This document shows positions 1 to 9,096 of a stretch of 64,000 nt of DNA, piece by piece. Under the pieces are notes generated by a model. The model worked only from the letters and a program-made list of their open reading frames with translations. It searched no databases and had not been told where the DNA came from. Origin of the DNA: an uncultured Coriobacteriaceae bacterium (GTDB taxonomy: Bacteria; Actinomycetota; Coriobacteriia; Coriobacteriales; Atopobiaceae); the NCBI GenBank assembly GCA_902793195.1, contig CADBCS010000006.1, positions 1 to 64,000 on the forward strand. The letters are read 5' to 3'. The position numbers and the translations under genes are program-made. Each line of letters opens with the position of its first letter. Within the stretch, counting starts at the first letter, position 1.

Positions 1-131
1 GGCCTGAACGCAGTGAGGGCCAGGGACTTGAGTCCCTGGCCCGGGGCCATAGGGTTATACCCTTTGTGCAAACCACCCGCTATGCGGGTGGTCATGATTT
101 TGGGGTTGGCCGCCGCGCGAGAGGAGTATCC
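1..131. mobile_element. Possible IS200/IS605-type end remnant
   Basis: This leader before the first gene holds two strong hairpins: one near 20-41 (CCAGGGACT/AGTCCCTGG) and one at 71-91 (ACCACCCGC/GCGGGTGGT) followed by TCATGATTTT. Short GC-rich hairpins of this kind are familiar from the subterminal ends and guide-RNA region of IS200/IS605 elements. No transposase is visible in the window; it would lie to the left. It could equally be the terminator and promoter leader of ordinary neighbours. Confidence 0.35.
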
Positions 132-539
132 ATGATTGACGAGAGCTGTCCCATAGAAGAGGTGCGCACGTACTTTGCCAACGACCGATTTGCCACCGAG
201 GCATGCGGGTGCCGCGTGCTCGAGGCGTCTCGTGGCCATGCGGTGTGTGCGTTCGACGTTGAGCCCGTGCATCGCAACGCCCATGGTCGCGTTATGGGAG
301 GCGCCATCTTTACCTTGGCGGACTTCTCGCTAGCCATTGCGTGCAATATAGGCGAAAACCCCACGGTTTCGGTGAGCAATACCATAGAATATTTGTCGGC
401 CGTGCGGGGCAACACGCTCATCGCCACATGTGACGCCAACAAGAGCGGACGTTCCCTGGGCTTCTACACGGTGACCGTACGCGACGAGTTGGACACGCCC
501 GTGGCACGCATGACGGCTACGTGCTTTAGGCGGGCATAG
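132..539 (+). CDS. PaaI-family hotdog-fold thioesterase
   Basis: A 135-residue protein of normal size for a single hotdog domain. Residues 51-64 carry the family signature, HG followed by GG, a helix and LAD, with H51 and D64 in the expected catalytic-loop positions. Members hydrolyse acyl-CoA thioesters, often aryl- or short-chain acyl-CoA, in the cytoplasm as tetramers. I chose the ATG at 132 because GAGAGGAG lies just upstream and residue 1 onward matches the family; the frame stays open further upstream but runs through a hairpin. It ends 10 bases before the helicase gene, so the two are probably cotranscribed. The substrate cannot be told from sequence. Confidence 0.8.
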   Translation: MIDESCPIEEVRTYFANDRFATEACGCRVLEASRGHAVCAFDVEPVHRNAHGRVMGGAIFTLADFSLAIACNIGENPTVSVSNTIEYLSAVRGNTLIATCDANKSGRSLGFYTVTVRDELDTPVARMTATCFRRA

Positions 540-549
540 CGGAGGCTGC

Positions 550-2724
550 ATGGACAGGACGTTCGAGGACGAGCAACGCCACCTGAGCGAGGTATACGCG
601 ACGATTGTCTCGCTGCGCGATGAGCTTACGGAGGAGTTGGAGGTCAAGCAGGCCACGATGGCCCAGGACCTGCGCGACATGAGCGAGGAGCTGCGTCCCG
701 ACGTCGCGGGCATCGAGGCCGACGAGGCCATGGAGACGCTCGCCGCCATCGAGACGCTCAATGCCGTTATTGACGCATACAACCAGCGACGCGACTTTGC
801 GATGGAGCGCATGCAGCGTGTGCTCGCGCTGTTGCGCCAGCCCTACTTTGCCATGGTGCGCCTGCAGATGCGTCCCGGCCGCCCGCCGCGCGACGTGTAC
901 ATTGGGGTCGTGGGCCTAACCGACAAGAACCATGCGCCGCTGGTCGTCGACTGGCGCAGCCCCGTTGCCGAGACCTACTACAAGCAGGAGAACGGCCCCA
1001 CGTCGTTTGTGGTGGACGGGCGCACGCGCAACGTGACGTTGGAGCTGCGGCGGCAGTTCGACATTGAGCGCGACGTGTTGCGCATGTATTTTGACACCAC
1101 CGTCGCCATTCAGGACTCGCTGCTGCTTGGCGCTCTCAAGCGTCACCACTCGCCCAAGCTGCAGGCCATTACGGCAACCATACAGCGCGAGCAGAACGAG
1201 GTCGTTCGTCACGCCGACGTGCCGGTGCTTCTGGTAAGTGGCATTGCGGGCAGCGGAAAGACCTCCGTGCTTCTGCAGCGCATTGCCTACATGTTCTACC
1301 AGGAGCGCGAGAACCTGCGTCCCGAGCAGGTGTGCCTGTTCACGCCCAATGCGGTGTTCGAGCACTACATCGACTCGGTGCTTCCCAGCCTGGGCGAGAC
1401 AAACCCGCGCGTGTTTACCTGGCGGACCTTCGTGGAGAGCCAGGGGCTCGGCGGTCGCGATGCGGGCGCCAACACGGATCCGGAGGCGCTGCGTGCGCTC
1501 GAGCGCGGCTTGGACACGCTCCAGATTGAGGTGCAGGACGTGCAGGACATCCGCCTGGACGGAGAGGTGCTGCTCAAACCCGGACAGATTGCGAGCGCGC
1601 TTGACAAGTTCTCGCAGTTCCCGTTTGGGCCGCGTCGCATGACGCTCACGCGAGACGAGTTGCACGACCGCTTGGAGCGGCGCTTCTCGACGCTTGCGCG
1701 CAGGGAGGACATGCAGGAGCGCATGCTCACGCTGGACGTGGACGAGCAGAGCCGGATCTTTGGCGAGACCATCAGCCCCGACACCGAGCGAGAGGTGATC
1801 GACTGCACGCGCACCTACGTGGCCCATCTGTTTGGCTCCGCCCACGACCTCATAGACGAGTGCGGTTGGCTGCGGATCGACCGCATTGGCTCGCGCATGC
1901 TGGGAGGAGGCTCGCTCAACGCCTGCGAGTGGCTGTGGCTGCGCCTGATCCTGTGCGGCTACGGCGCAAAGGACGTGCGCTACGTGTATGTGGACGAGGC
2001 GCAGGACTACACCGTGTCGCAGCTCATGCTGCTCGAGCGGTTCTTCGGCAGGGCGCATCTGCTGCTGCTGGGGGATGCCAACCAGGCCATTAGGGAAGGG
2101 ACGGCGAGTTGGGACGAGCTGCGCGAGGTGTTTGTGCAGGCGCGCGGCTCGGTGGACGAGTGTGCGCTGCGCACCAGCTATCGTTCCTCTCCCGAGATTA
2201 CCGACCTGTTTAGCAGCCTGCTTACGGAGGAGGAGCGCGGCACGCTCTCGTCGGTGCGCCGTGCGGGCGTGGCGCCACGTGTTCGTTCGTTCGACGATAC
2301 CGACGCCTACCTCCAGGAGCTTCGCTCCGTTGTGGCGGCGTCCAACGACAAGGACGGCCTTACTGCCGTGATAGCCGCAGATGGTCAGCGCGTGAGCTGG
2401 CTTGCCAAGCAGCTGGGTGACGCCGTGCAGGTTGTGCGCAAGAGCGACGTGCTGCCCTCGACCGGCGTGGTGCTGTTGGACCTGCGGCTGGCCAAGGGAC
2501 TGGAGTTCGACCACGTGATCGTGCCCGACGCGCAAGCGGCGGTGTACCCAGACACCCCCCTGGCACGTCGGCGCCTGTACACGGTCATCTCGCGTGCGAT
2601 GCACGAGGCCACGATTCTGGCGCAGGGCTCGCTCACGCCGCTGCTCGACGCCGCGCTTGCGGGTGTGGACGATGTGGCGGCCACCATAAGCGAGGGCGCT
2701 GTCGAGGGCGAGGTGGGCGCATGA
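550..2724 (+). CDS. helD: HelD-like superfamily 1 helicase/ATPase
   Basis: A 724-residue UvrD/Rep-like ATPase. The first ~100 residues are Glu/Arg-rich and likely form an antiparallel coiled coil, as in HelD. Walker A (GIAGSGKT) lies at 231-238 and the Walker B-like YVDEAQD around 480-486. A C-terminal 2A domain includes LAKGLEFDHVIV and the final YTVISRAMHEA motif. HelD proteins bind RNA polymerase and use ATP to release it from stalled or nucleic-acid-bound states. The N-terminal coiled coil followed directly by the helicase core, without the UvrD accessory 1B/2B layout, favours HelD over a repair helicase. The stop overlaps the start of the next gene (ATGA), so the pair is translationally coupled. 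Confidence 0.8.
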   Translation: MDRTFEDEQRHLSEVYATIVSLRDELTEELEVKQATMAQDLRDMSEELRPDVAGIEADEAMETLAAIETLNAVIDAYNQRRDFAMERMQRVLALLRQPYFAMVRLQMRPGRPPRDVYIGVVGLTDKNHAPLVVDWRSPVAETYYKQENGPTSFVVDGRTRNVTLELRRQFDIERDVLRMYFDTTVAIQDSLLLGALKRHHSPKLQAITATIQREQNEVVRHADVPVLLVSGIAGSGKTSVLLQRIAYMFYQERENLRPEQVCLFTPNAVFEHYIDSVLPSLGETNPRVFTWRTFVESQGLGGRDAGANTDPEALRALERGLDTLQIEVQDVQDIRLDGEVLLKPGQIASALDKFSQFPFGPRRMTLTRDELHDRLERRFSTLARREDMQERMLTLDVDEQSRIFGETISPDTEREVIDCTRTYVAHLFGSAHDLIDECGWLRIDRIGSRMLGGGSLNACEWLWLRLILCGYGAKDVRYVYVDEAQDYTVSQLMLLERFFGRAHLLLLGDANQAIREGTASWDELREVFVQARGSVDECALRTSYRSSPEITDLFSSLLTEEERGTLSSVRRAGVAPRVRSFDDTDAYLQELRSVVAASNDKDGLTAVIAADGQRVSWLAKQLGDAVQVVRKSDVLPSTGVVLLDLRLAKGLEFDHVIVPDAQAAVYPDTPLARRRLYTVISRAMHEATILAQGSLTPLLDAALAGVDDVAATISEGAVEGEVGA

Positions 2725-3686
2725 ATCTCTCGCAGGCCATAGAGCACGCCAACGCGTTTGTCTTTCCCGCGTTCTTGTCGGACGACTTGGCGCGCACAAC
2801 GGAGCGCGAGAAGAACGAGGAGGCCATCTCGCTGCTGTCGCAGGCATGGATGGAGGCGCCGCTGGGCAAGGAGCCCTTCCCGTTCGACCTGGTTCGGGGA
2901 CTGGCCGACCGCAATCGCGAGCTGTGCGACATCATTGGCACCGAGCGCCTGCGCAACGAGCGGGGCACGAGCCTGTCGCAGCACCTCTCCGACCAGGATC
3001 TGCTGGCCGGGGCGGCCGCGCTGCAGCATCGCGACGTGTCCGAGGTAATTCGCACGGCCGGTCCGGGATTGCGCGACATGGGCGTGGCCTACGTGGAGGC
3101 CACGGTCTCGGGCATGGTGGCCGGCGTGGACATCGAGACGACCGAGCGCTATCCCGACCGCGGCTACATCATCAACGTTGGCTTGGCATTTGTGAACCTC
3201 GCTCCCAAGGGTCGCGCCAAGCGCGGCTACGCCGCCTATTGCGGGCTGCCCGAAATGTATAGACAGAAGGGTGTGCCGCTCGCCGAGATACACCAGATCA
3301 GCTGGGGGGACTTGGAGGGAAAGAAGCCCTTTAGGGAGAACCAGGAGTTGCAGGAGGCGCTGCTCGAGGCGCTTAAGCGCTATCCCTACATGGCGCACAA
3401 CGCGGCCTTTGAGGACTCGTGGTTCATGCTGCAGCTCAAGGGGTACGCCGAGGCGCGCAAGGCGGGCGAGATCGTGATCGTGGACACGCGCGACATCTGC
3501 CGCAGGATCGATCCGGAGGTGCGCACGCTGCCTCACGACGCAAAGCCTGCGGCGCTGGAGACTTGGGCGCGTCGGCGCAAGACGCTTGCCGCGAACCAAA
3601 AGGAGCGGCACTTGGGCCTTGACGACGTTGAGCTGATGTTTAGCACGGTCGAGGCGGAATTCGCCGAGCGCAACATGTTTGCGTAG
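2721..3686 (+). CDS. DEDD 3'-5' exonuclease-domain protein
   Basis: A 321-residue protein. The C-terminal half resembles a DnaQ-like exonuclease: DIE at 137-139 (motif I), AHNAAFED at 225-232 (motif II), and an H-x4-D in HLGLDDVE near the end (motif III). These residues would bind two metal ions for 3'-5' hydrolysis of DNA or RNA. The first ~130 residues are helical and unfamiliar to me. The start overlaps the helicase stop by 4 bases, so the exonuclease and HelD-like protein are probably made in fixed ratio and may act together on stalled transcription complexes; that is inference. The whole gene is not a recognisable DNA polymerase epsilon subunit. Confidence 0.65.
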   Translation: MNLSQAIEHANAFVFPAFLSDDLARTTEREKNEEAISLLSQAWMEAPLGKEPFPFDLVRGLADRNRELCDIIGTERLRNERGTSLSQHLSDQDLLAGAAALQHRDVSEVIRTAGPGLRDMGVAYVEATVSGMVAGVDIETTERYPDRGYIINVGLAFVNLAPKGRAKRGYAAYCGLPEMYRQKGVPLAEIHQISWGDLEGKKPFRENQELQEALLEALKRYPYMAHNAAFEDSWFMLQLKGYAEARKAGEIVIVDTRDICRRIDPEVRTLPHDAKPAALETWARRRKTLAANQKERHLGLDDVELMFSTVEAEFAERNMFA

Positions 3687-3694
3687 CCGCAAAA

Positions 3695-3758
3695 ACTCGC
3701 CCGCAGGGGACCGTCCCTTCCGGACTAGTCCGGAAGGGACGGTCCCCTGCGGGCGAGT
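3695..3758. terminator. 64-base perfect palindrome, likely bidirectional terminator
   Basis: Two 32-base arms meet with no spacer at ACTAGT (3724-3729). It lies between the ends of two convergent genes and could form a very stable hairpin on either transcript. Its GGGACSGTCCC core recurs in other gaps of the window. Confidence 0.75.
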
Positions 3759-3788
3759 CGCGGATGCAACCCACTGCGTCCTATTGTC

Positions 3789-4715
3789 CTATTGGCAGAG
3801 CTCGTGCGCGACCTCCACAATGTGGCTGGCGTTGAGGCCAAAGTGGTCGAGCAGCTCCGCGCCACCGCCCGAGGTGCCAAAGACGTCGGGCATGCCGATG
3901 CGGCGCACGGGCACGGGGTAGCGCTCCGAGAGGGCCTCTGCGACGGCGGTGCCAAGGCCGCCCACGATGGTGCCCTCCTCTATGGTGACGACCTTGCCCG
4001 TCTTGCGCGCGCACTCCTCGAGAAGGTCGGCGTCGATGGGCTTGATGGTGTGCATGTTGACCACCTGGGCCGATACGCCCTCGGCCTCGAGCCGCTCGGC
4101 CGCCTCGAGCGCGCGCGGAACCATCATGCCGCAGGCGACGACCGTCACGTCGTCGCCGTCGCGCAGCAGGTCGCCGCGCAGCAGGTCGAACTCGTAGTCC
4201 TCGTCGTGCACGGTGGGGCTCGCCAGGCGCGCGACGCGCAGGTAGGCGGGGCCCACGTGCTCCGCGAGCGCGATGGTGGCAAGGCGGGCCTCCACGTCGT
4301 CGGCGGGAACGACCACGCACATGTTGGGCAGCGAGCGCATGATGGCGATGTCCTCCACGGCCTGGTGCGAGCTGCCGTCCTCGCCGCAGCTCGGGCCGGC
4401 GTGGCTGCCCACCACGGTCACGTTGAGGTTGGGGTTGCACACCGAGTTGCGGATCTGCTCGAAGGCGCGCCCCGTGCAGAACACCGCGAACGACGACGCG
4501 AACGGGACCTTGCCGCAGGTGGCGAGCCCGGCCGCGGTGCCCACCATGTCGGCCTCGGCGATGCCCATGTCAAAGAACCTGCCTGGGTTCTCGGCCCCGA
4601 AGGTCGCCGACTTCGTGGAGCCGGCCAGGTCGGCGTCGAGGGCCACGACGTCGGGGTTGGTGCGACCGAGCTCGGCGAGCGCCGCGCCGTAGGCCTCGCG
4701 TGTTGCTGAGTTCAT
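3789..4715 (-). CDS. Transketolase, C-terminal subunit
   Basis: A 308-residue protein corresponding to the pyrimidine-binding plus C-terminal domains of transketolase. The middle holds GPSCGEDGSSHQAVEDIA, typical of the Pyr domain, and the end has the regulatory-type TIEEGTIVGGLGTAVAE motif. Together with the upstream subunit it would form a thiamine-diphosphate enzyme moving two-carbon ketol units in the pentose phosphate pathway. The ATG at 4715 follows GGAGAGGAG; a longer open frame exists but is a shadow of the neighbour. It is the second gene of a two-gene operon, 19 bases after the N-terminal subunit. A dihydroxyacetone-synthase-like relative cannot be excluded. Confidence 0.88.
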   Translation of the reverse strand: MNSATREAYGAALAELGRTNPDVVALDADLAGSTKSATFGAENPGRFFDMGIAEADMVGTAAGLATCGKVPFASSFAVFCTGRAFEQIRNSVCNPNLNVTVVGSHAGPSCGEDGSSHQAVEDIAIMRSLPNMCVVVPADDVEARLATIALAEHVGPAYLRVARLASPTVHDEDYEFDLLRGDLLRDGDDVTVVACGMMVPRALEAAERLEAEGVSAQVVNMHTIKPIDADLLEECARKTGKVVTIEEGTIVGGLGTAVAEALSERYPVPVRRIGMPDVFGTSGGGAELLDHFGLNASHIVEVAHELCQ

Positions 4716-4734
4716 GCTCACTCCTCTCCCGGCG

Positions 4735-5550
4735 CTACAGCGCCTCGATGTCGGCCAGCGCTGCCGCGGCCTGCTCCCTGGTGGGTGCGACGCCGTGCCA
4801 GTCGACCTCGTTCTCCATGAAGGAGACGCCCTTGCCCTTGACGGTCTCGCACACGATGGCGGTGGGCCTGCCCACGCTTGCCTTGGCGCGGACCACGGCG
4901 TCGTCGAGCGCCTCCAGGTCGTGGCCGTCGGCCAGCTCGATGACGTTCCAGCCGAACGCGCGGAACTTGTCGGCGATGGGACCAACGCGCATCACGTCGT
5001 CGTTGGCGCCGTCTATCTGCAGGCCGTTGTGGTCGACGAAGGCGACCACGTGGTCCAGGCCGTAGTGCGCCGCGCTCATGGCGGCCTCCCACACCTGGCC
5101 CTCCTGCAGCTCGCCGTCGCCCATGACGGCGTACACGTAGTAGTCGCGACCGTCGAGCCGGCCGGCGAGCGCCATGCCGTTGGCCACCGACAGGCCCTGG
5201 CCGAGCGAGCCGGTGCTCATGTCCACGCCGGGCGTGGTGTTCATGCAGGGATGGCCCTGCAGCCTGGAGCCGAGCTTGCGCACGGTGAGGAGCTCCTCCT
5301 CGGGGAAGAACCCGCGGATGGCGAGGGCGGCGTAGAGGGCGGGAGCCGCGTGCCCCTTGCAGAGGACCAGGCGGTCACGGTCCTCCCAGCGGGGGTTGTC
5401 CGGGTCCACGCGCATGTGCCCAAAGTAGAGCGTCGCGATGATGTCGGTTGCGGAGAGGGAGCCTCCGGGATGTCCCGAGCCCGCCTCGGCCAGCATTCGC
5501 ACGATGTGCGCGCGCATGCGCTTGGTAATGGACATGAGGTCTTCCTGCAT
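4735..5550 (-). CDS. Transketolase, N-terminal subunit
   Basis: A 271-residue thiamine-diphosphate-binding subunit. It contains GSGHPGGSLSATDI near the N-terminus, the His-containing CKGHAAPALYAAL, and the TPP motif that starts GDGELQEGQVWEA and ends with an Asn about 30 residues later (VDHNG). It pairs with the downstream C-terminal half; split transketolases of this kind are common in anaerobic bacteria and archaea. The ATG at 5550 has GGAG seven bases upstream; an in-frame TTG sits six bases earlier. The promoter probably lies in 5557-5635, shared divergently with trmB. Confidence 0.88.
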   Translation of the reverse strand: MQEDLMSITKRMRAHIVRMLAEAGSGHPGGSLSATDIIATLYFGHMRVDPDNPRWEDRDRLVLCKGHAAPALYAALAIRGFFPEEELLTVRKLGSRLQGHPCMNTTPGVDMSTGSLGQGLSVANGMALAGRLDGRDYYVYAVMGDGELQEGQVWEAAMSAAHYGLDHVVAFVDHNGLQIDGANDDVMRVGPIADKFRAFGWNVIELADGHDLEALDDAVVRAKASVGRPTAIVCETVKGKGVSFMENEVDWHGVAPTREQAAAALADIEAL

Positions 5551-5845
5551 AGGCAAGCTCCCGTTCTCTCCATTTGCAAAATCGCCTGTTTAGCACAACC
5601 CATTATCCCCTAAACGGCGGTAAAAAGGGACGTGAATGGAAAGAAAAACCCCAAGCGCCCTGCAATTGTCTCTTGAATGCTTTGCGTGTGCGTTGGCGTG
5701 GCGTTTCGTTGGCGACTACTTGCCACGGCTCAATACGAATATACTGGTGTCCGCCAACACCCGCGAAGAGGCGTGGGACGGTTGGCAGACAAGTCTTGGA
5801 AGATGGGACGCGGCCCCGCGTGGCCGTACAGAGAGGACCTGTGGG

Positions 5846-6658
5846 ATGCACGGAATGCATGCGCGCCTACCTCGCAACTTCGTGCTCGAGGAGCGTCTTG
5901 CGCGCTACGCAGACGCAATCGAGCTGGAGCCCAAGCGCCTTGCCGGGTGCTGGGCACAGGCTTGCGCCCCGCTTACGACCGATGGCCTGGGCGGCTTTGA
6001 CGAGGTGCGGCTCGACTTGGGGTGTGGCAAGGGCGCGTTCCTGGTTGCGGCTGCGGCGCGGGAGCCCAACGTGCTGTTTGTGGGCATGGACCTGGAGCCG
6101 CTGTGCATTGCATACACGGCGCAGCACGTAACGGAGGCCGGGCTGCGAAACGTGGTCGTTGTGCCGGGGAAGGGCTCGGCGGTGCGCGACGTGTTTGGAG
6201 AGGGAGAGCTCTCGTGCGTGTACGTGAACTTTCCCACGCCGTTTCCGCGCAAGCGCGAGGCGGGCAAGCGCCTGGTGATTTTAGAGCGGCTGCTGGAGTA
6301 CCGGCACGCAATGGCACCGGGGGCGCTGCTACGCCTGCGTACGGACAGCCAGCCGTTTCGCGACTTCGCGCTCACGCAGTTTGAGCTTGCCGGCTACGAC
6401 GTGGTGTGGTCCACAGACGATGCGCGTGCGGAGCGGCCGGACGATCCGACGAGCGAGTACGAGGAGCGGCTGGCATCGCAGGGCGCACGCGTGCGCGAGG
6501 TGTGGGCGACGCCGGCGCGTGAGGCGCAGAATCCTCGGCAGACGGCCGAGCTGAGCCTGGTGGAATATCTGCCCGGTGACCTCTTTGCCAACGGGTACGT
6601 GCCGCATGGCATGGAGCGCACGGTGGAGAACCTGCGCAACCGCAACGCACGCAGATAG
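5846..6658 (+). CDS. trmB: tRNA (guanine-N7-)-methyltransferase
   Basis: A Rossmann methyltransferase making m7G46 in tRNA from S-adenosylmethionine. LDLGCGKGAFLVAAA is the SAM-binding motif I, FVGMDLE is motif II, and VYVNFPTPFPRKRE corresponds to the TrmB signature (usually NFPDPWPKKRH), here with Thr and Phe substitutions. The start is placed at ATG 5846, nine bases after GAGAGG, giving about 270 residues; the open frame reaches back to 5636 but the extra 70 residues look non-coding. An ATG at 5855 is possible. It stands alone, with a hairpin after the stop. Confidence 0.82.
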   Translation: MHGMHARLPRNFVLEERLARYADAIELEPKRLAGCWAQACAPLTTDGLGGFDEVRLDLGCGKGAFLVAAAAREPNVLFVGMDLEPLCIAYTAQHVTEAGLRNVVVVPGKGSAVRDVFGEGELSCVYVNFPTPFPRKREAGKRLVILERLLEYRHAMAPGALLRLRTDSQPFRDFALTQFELAGYDVVWSTDDARAERPDDPTSEYEERLASQGARVREVWATPAREAQNPRQTAELSLVEYLPGDLFANGYVPHGMERTVENLRNRNARR

Positions 6659-6665
6659 GCGCGCG

Positions 6666-6700
6666 ACTGATCCAACAGGGACGGTCCCTGTTGGATCAGT
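6666..6700. terminator. Palindromic terminator between trmB and glycosyltransferase
   Basis: Perfect 17-base arms flank a single central G at 6683. It separates the convergent ends of trmB and the glycosyltransferase gene and shares the GGGACGGTCCC core with the other intergenic palindromes. Confidence 0.7.
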
Positions 6701-6713
6701 CCGCCATGCCGTG

Positions 6714-7745
6714 CTAGTTGAACTTAAAGATCTTGTTGGCCAACCGATAGAGTGCGATGGTGGTCTTCTCGCCCAGCCGTCCGGGCAGGTTGCTGCCGAT
6801 GCCCATAACGCCCAGGCGGCAGCGTCGCCACATGCGATGGTCGAAGTCGTGGAGGTCCTGCCATAGCTTGTCCAGCTCCTCGCGTGCGTTGGGCTGATCT
6901 GAGAGCTTGGTAAAGATCGAGCAGATGGTCAACATCATGATGAGGTAGTTGAGCATGTAGCTGCGCAGCTGGTAGACCTTGTTCTCGTACAGGTGGTAGG
7001 ACGTCATCATGATGCGCGTTATGCGAACCTGCTGGTCGATGCGTCCGGCCATGACCTTCTCGTTGACCGACTGGTCCTCGCGGCCGATGAAGTAGCGGTA
7101 CAGGTCCACGTTGAGGTAGTACAGGTACTTGCAGCGCGGCAGGGGCACCCAGGCGTAGATGTTGTCGACGTAGAACGTGTGGGGCGGCATGGGGACACCC
7201 TCGTTGCGAAGCACGGATGTGCGGTAGCACAGGGCGTGCATGAGCAGGTTCTGCCAGATCTTGAAGTGGCCGATCTCGCGCCAGCCAAACACGCGGTCCT
7301 CGGGGAGCACGTGCGTGTAGGTTACGACGTTCTGCGTGTTGTCGACCGTGTGCTCGTACACGTAGTTGGTCACAAAGAGGTCGACCCGCTCCTGGGAGCG
7401 CTCCAGCTCGCGCATCTTGGCGAGCATGGCGCGCAGCGCGTCGGCGTCCAGCCAGTCGTCGGAGTCGACCACCTTGAAGAAGGTGCCCTCGGCGTGCGCC
7501 AGGCCGGTGAGCACGGCCGTGCCGTGGCCGCCGTTCTCCTGGTGGACCGCCTTGATGATGTGGGGTAGCTTGGCGGCCCACTCGTCGGCCTTGGCGGGCG
7601 TCTCGTCCTTTTGCGAGCCGTCGTCCACGATGATGATCTGAACGTCCTCGGCCTCGTCGCAACCGTCCAGGATGGACTGGACGCAGTGGTCCATGTATGC
7701 GGCCGAGTTGTAGCAGGGAATGGCAAAGGTGATGAGCTTGTCCAT
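6714..7745 (-). CDS. Family 2 glycosyltransferase
   Basis: A 343-residue GT-A fold enzyme. It opens with ITFAIPCYNSAAYMDHCV, then IIIVDDGSQKDET (nucleotide-sugar binding), ENGGHGTAVLTGL and VVDSDDWLD (the DXD-type metal motif). The C-terminal ~130 residues are hydrophobic-aromatic and may associate with membrane or acceptor lipid. Such proteins transfer a sugar from UDP- or GDP-sugar to cell-surface glycans or teichoic-acid-like polymers. The neighbouring polysaccharide deacetylase, in the same direction 43 bases upstream, supports a role in envelope glycan synthesis. Donor and acceptor cannot be read from sequence. Confidence 0.85.
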   Translation of the reverse strand: MDKLITFAIPCYNSAAYMDHCVQSILDGCDEAEDVQIIIVDDGSQKDETPAKADEWAAKLPHIIKAVHQENGGHGTAVLTGLAHAEGTFFKVVDSDDWLDADALRAMLAKMRELERSQERVDLFVTNYVYEHTVDNTQNVVTYTHVLPEDRVFGWREIGHFKIWQNLLMHALCYRTSVLRNEGVPMPPHTFYVDNIYAWVPLPRCKYLYYLNVDLYRYFIGREDQSVNEKVMAGRIDQQVRITRIMMTSYHLYENKVYQLRSYMLNYLIMMLTICSIFTKLSDQPNAREELDKLWQDLHDFDHRMWRRCRLGVMGIGSNLPGRLGEKTTIALYRLANKIFKFN

Positions 7746-7788
7746 ACGCGCCCCCTCTTTTTGGTGGTGTATCAGAGATTATACCGTG

Positions 7789-9096
7789 TTATGCCAGCTC
7801 CGTAGGCCACGCGGCGTCTTGCGGCATGGCTCCCTGCTGCACGGCCTCAAGGTTGATGGAACTGTCGGACTTGAGCAGCTCCTCCATCGTCACGAAGGTG
7901 TAGCCGGCCTCCTGCCACGCGTCGATGATGCGGGGGAGCGCCTCGACATCCTGGTTGCGGTCGCCGCCGCCGTCGTGCATGAGGATCACGCTTCCCGGTG
8001 CCATGTAAGACGTGCTGTTCTGTACGATGGCATCGACGCCGGGGCGTTCCCAGTCCAGCGAGTCGTGGGTCCAGAATACCGAGACCGACATGTTGCCGCC
8101 CGACTTGAGCCACACCTCCTCGTCGATGTCGCCGTACGGGGGCCTCACGTACATGACGTCCTTGCCAATGACCTCCCTAAGCGCGCTGGCGGTGTCGCCA
8201 ATCTGGAACTGCACCCCGTCCTGGTCGAGGGTCGTGAGCTGCTGGTGGTCCCAGGAGTGCGAGAGGATCTGGTGGCCGGCGTTGGACGTCTCGGCAATCA
8301 CGGGGCCTCCGTCCTCGATCTGCTCGCCGATGATGCAAAACGACGCATGCACGTTCTTCTCGGCAAGGATGGAGAGGTACGGCTCGGTAAAGTAGGTGGG
8401 GCCGTCATCGAAGGTGAGGGCGACGAGCTTCTGGTCGTTGTCGGGATGGATGTTCTGCGCCACGACGATGCAGTTCTGGGCAGGTTGCTCGGATTCGCCC
8501 GTGCCGGTCTCGCCAGACTCCGTGCCATGCAGGACCTCGCGCTTGCCCGCCTTGCCCCACTGCAGGACGTACTGAACGGTTCCCTGCTGCACCTGGTTGC
8601 CCCTCTCGCCGACGCCCGGTGCCACGCGATACTCGAGCTTGGGTTGCTCGTCGACGATCTCGGTCGTGTGCTCCTCGAGCACGTTTGCGCCGTCTGCGAA
8701 CGTTATGACCTCGTTTCCGGTGAGCTTGCGCGCCTTTGCCTGCGCGTATGAGAGCTCCTCGCCGTTGACCGTTGCCTTGTAGGGGTCGCCCTGGCCCTCC
8801 CGGAGCACCTCGCCGGTAACCGAGACGTAGTTGCCGGCCTTGACCTGGGGCTTCTCGGACTGGTACAGGTCGTCGACGGAGGAGTTCTTGAACACCGTCC
8901 GCTGCTGTCCGCTCACCGAGACGCTCACGGGCAGGTGGGTGACGAGCATGAAGGCGCCCACGCCGAGCCCGGTGAGGACCAAGATGCAGACGATGGCGAT
9001 GATCGGTCCCTTGGACCTGCGCGCACGCGGCTCCTGACGGCTGGATGGGCGGGGATTGTTGGGGGTGGGGGATTGCGCGAAGTGCTTGGCTGCCAT
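7789..9096 (-). CDS. Membrane-anchored polysaccharide deacetylase (NodB domain)
   Basis: A 435-residue protein: a basic cytoplasmic stretch, one transmembrane helix at about 31-53, an extracellular ~170-residue region, then a NodB/CE4 domain. CE4 motifs are all visible: TFDDGP with the catalytic and metal Asp, SHSWDH with both metal His, RPPYGD, DSLDW and ILMHDGG. It would remove N-acetyl groups from peptidoglycan or another surface polysaccharide outside the membrane, often lowering lysozyme sensitivity. The ectodomain before the NodB domain is rich in beta-type sequence and unassigned. The likely promoter lies in 9097-9330. Confidence 0.88.
   Translation of the reverse strand: MAAKHFAQSPTPNNPRPSSRQEPRARRSKGPIIAIVCILVLTGLGVGAFMLVTHLPVSVSVSGQQRTVFKNSSVDDLYQSEKPQVKAGNYVSVTGEVLREGQGDPYKATVNGEELSYAQAKARKLTGNEVITFADGANVLEEHTTEIVDEQPKLEYRVAPGVGERGNQVQQGTVQYVLQWGKAGKREVLHGTESGETGTGESEQPAQNCIVVAQNIHPDNDQKLVALTFDDGPTYFTEPYLSILAEKNVHASFCIIGEQIEDGGPVIAETSNAGHQILSHSWDHQQLTTLDQDGVQFQIGDTASALREVIGKDVMYVRPPYGDIDEEVWLKSGGNMSVSVFWTHDSLDWERPGVDAIVQNSTSYMAPGSVILMHDGGGDRNQDVEALPRIIDAWQEAGYTFVTMEELLKSDSSINLEAVQQGAMPQDAAWPTELA

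Noticed and set aside
916..2847. A 643-codon reverse frame antisense to the helicase
   Set aside because: Composition is a codon-bias shadow, and the forward gene has clear Walker motifs.
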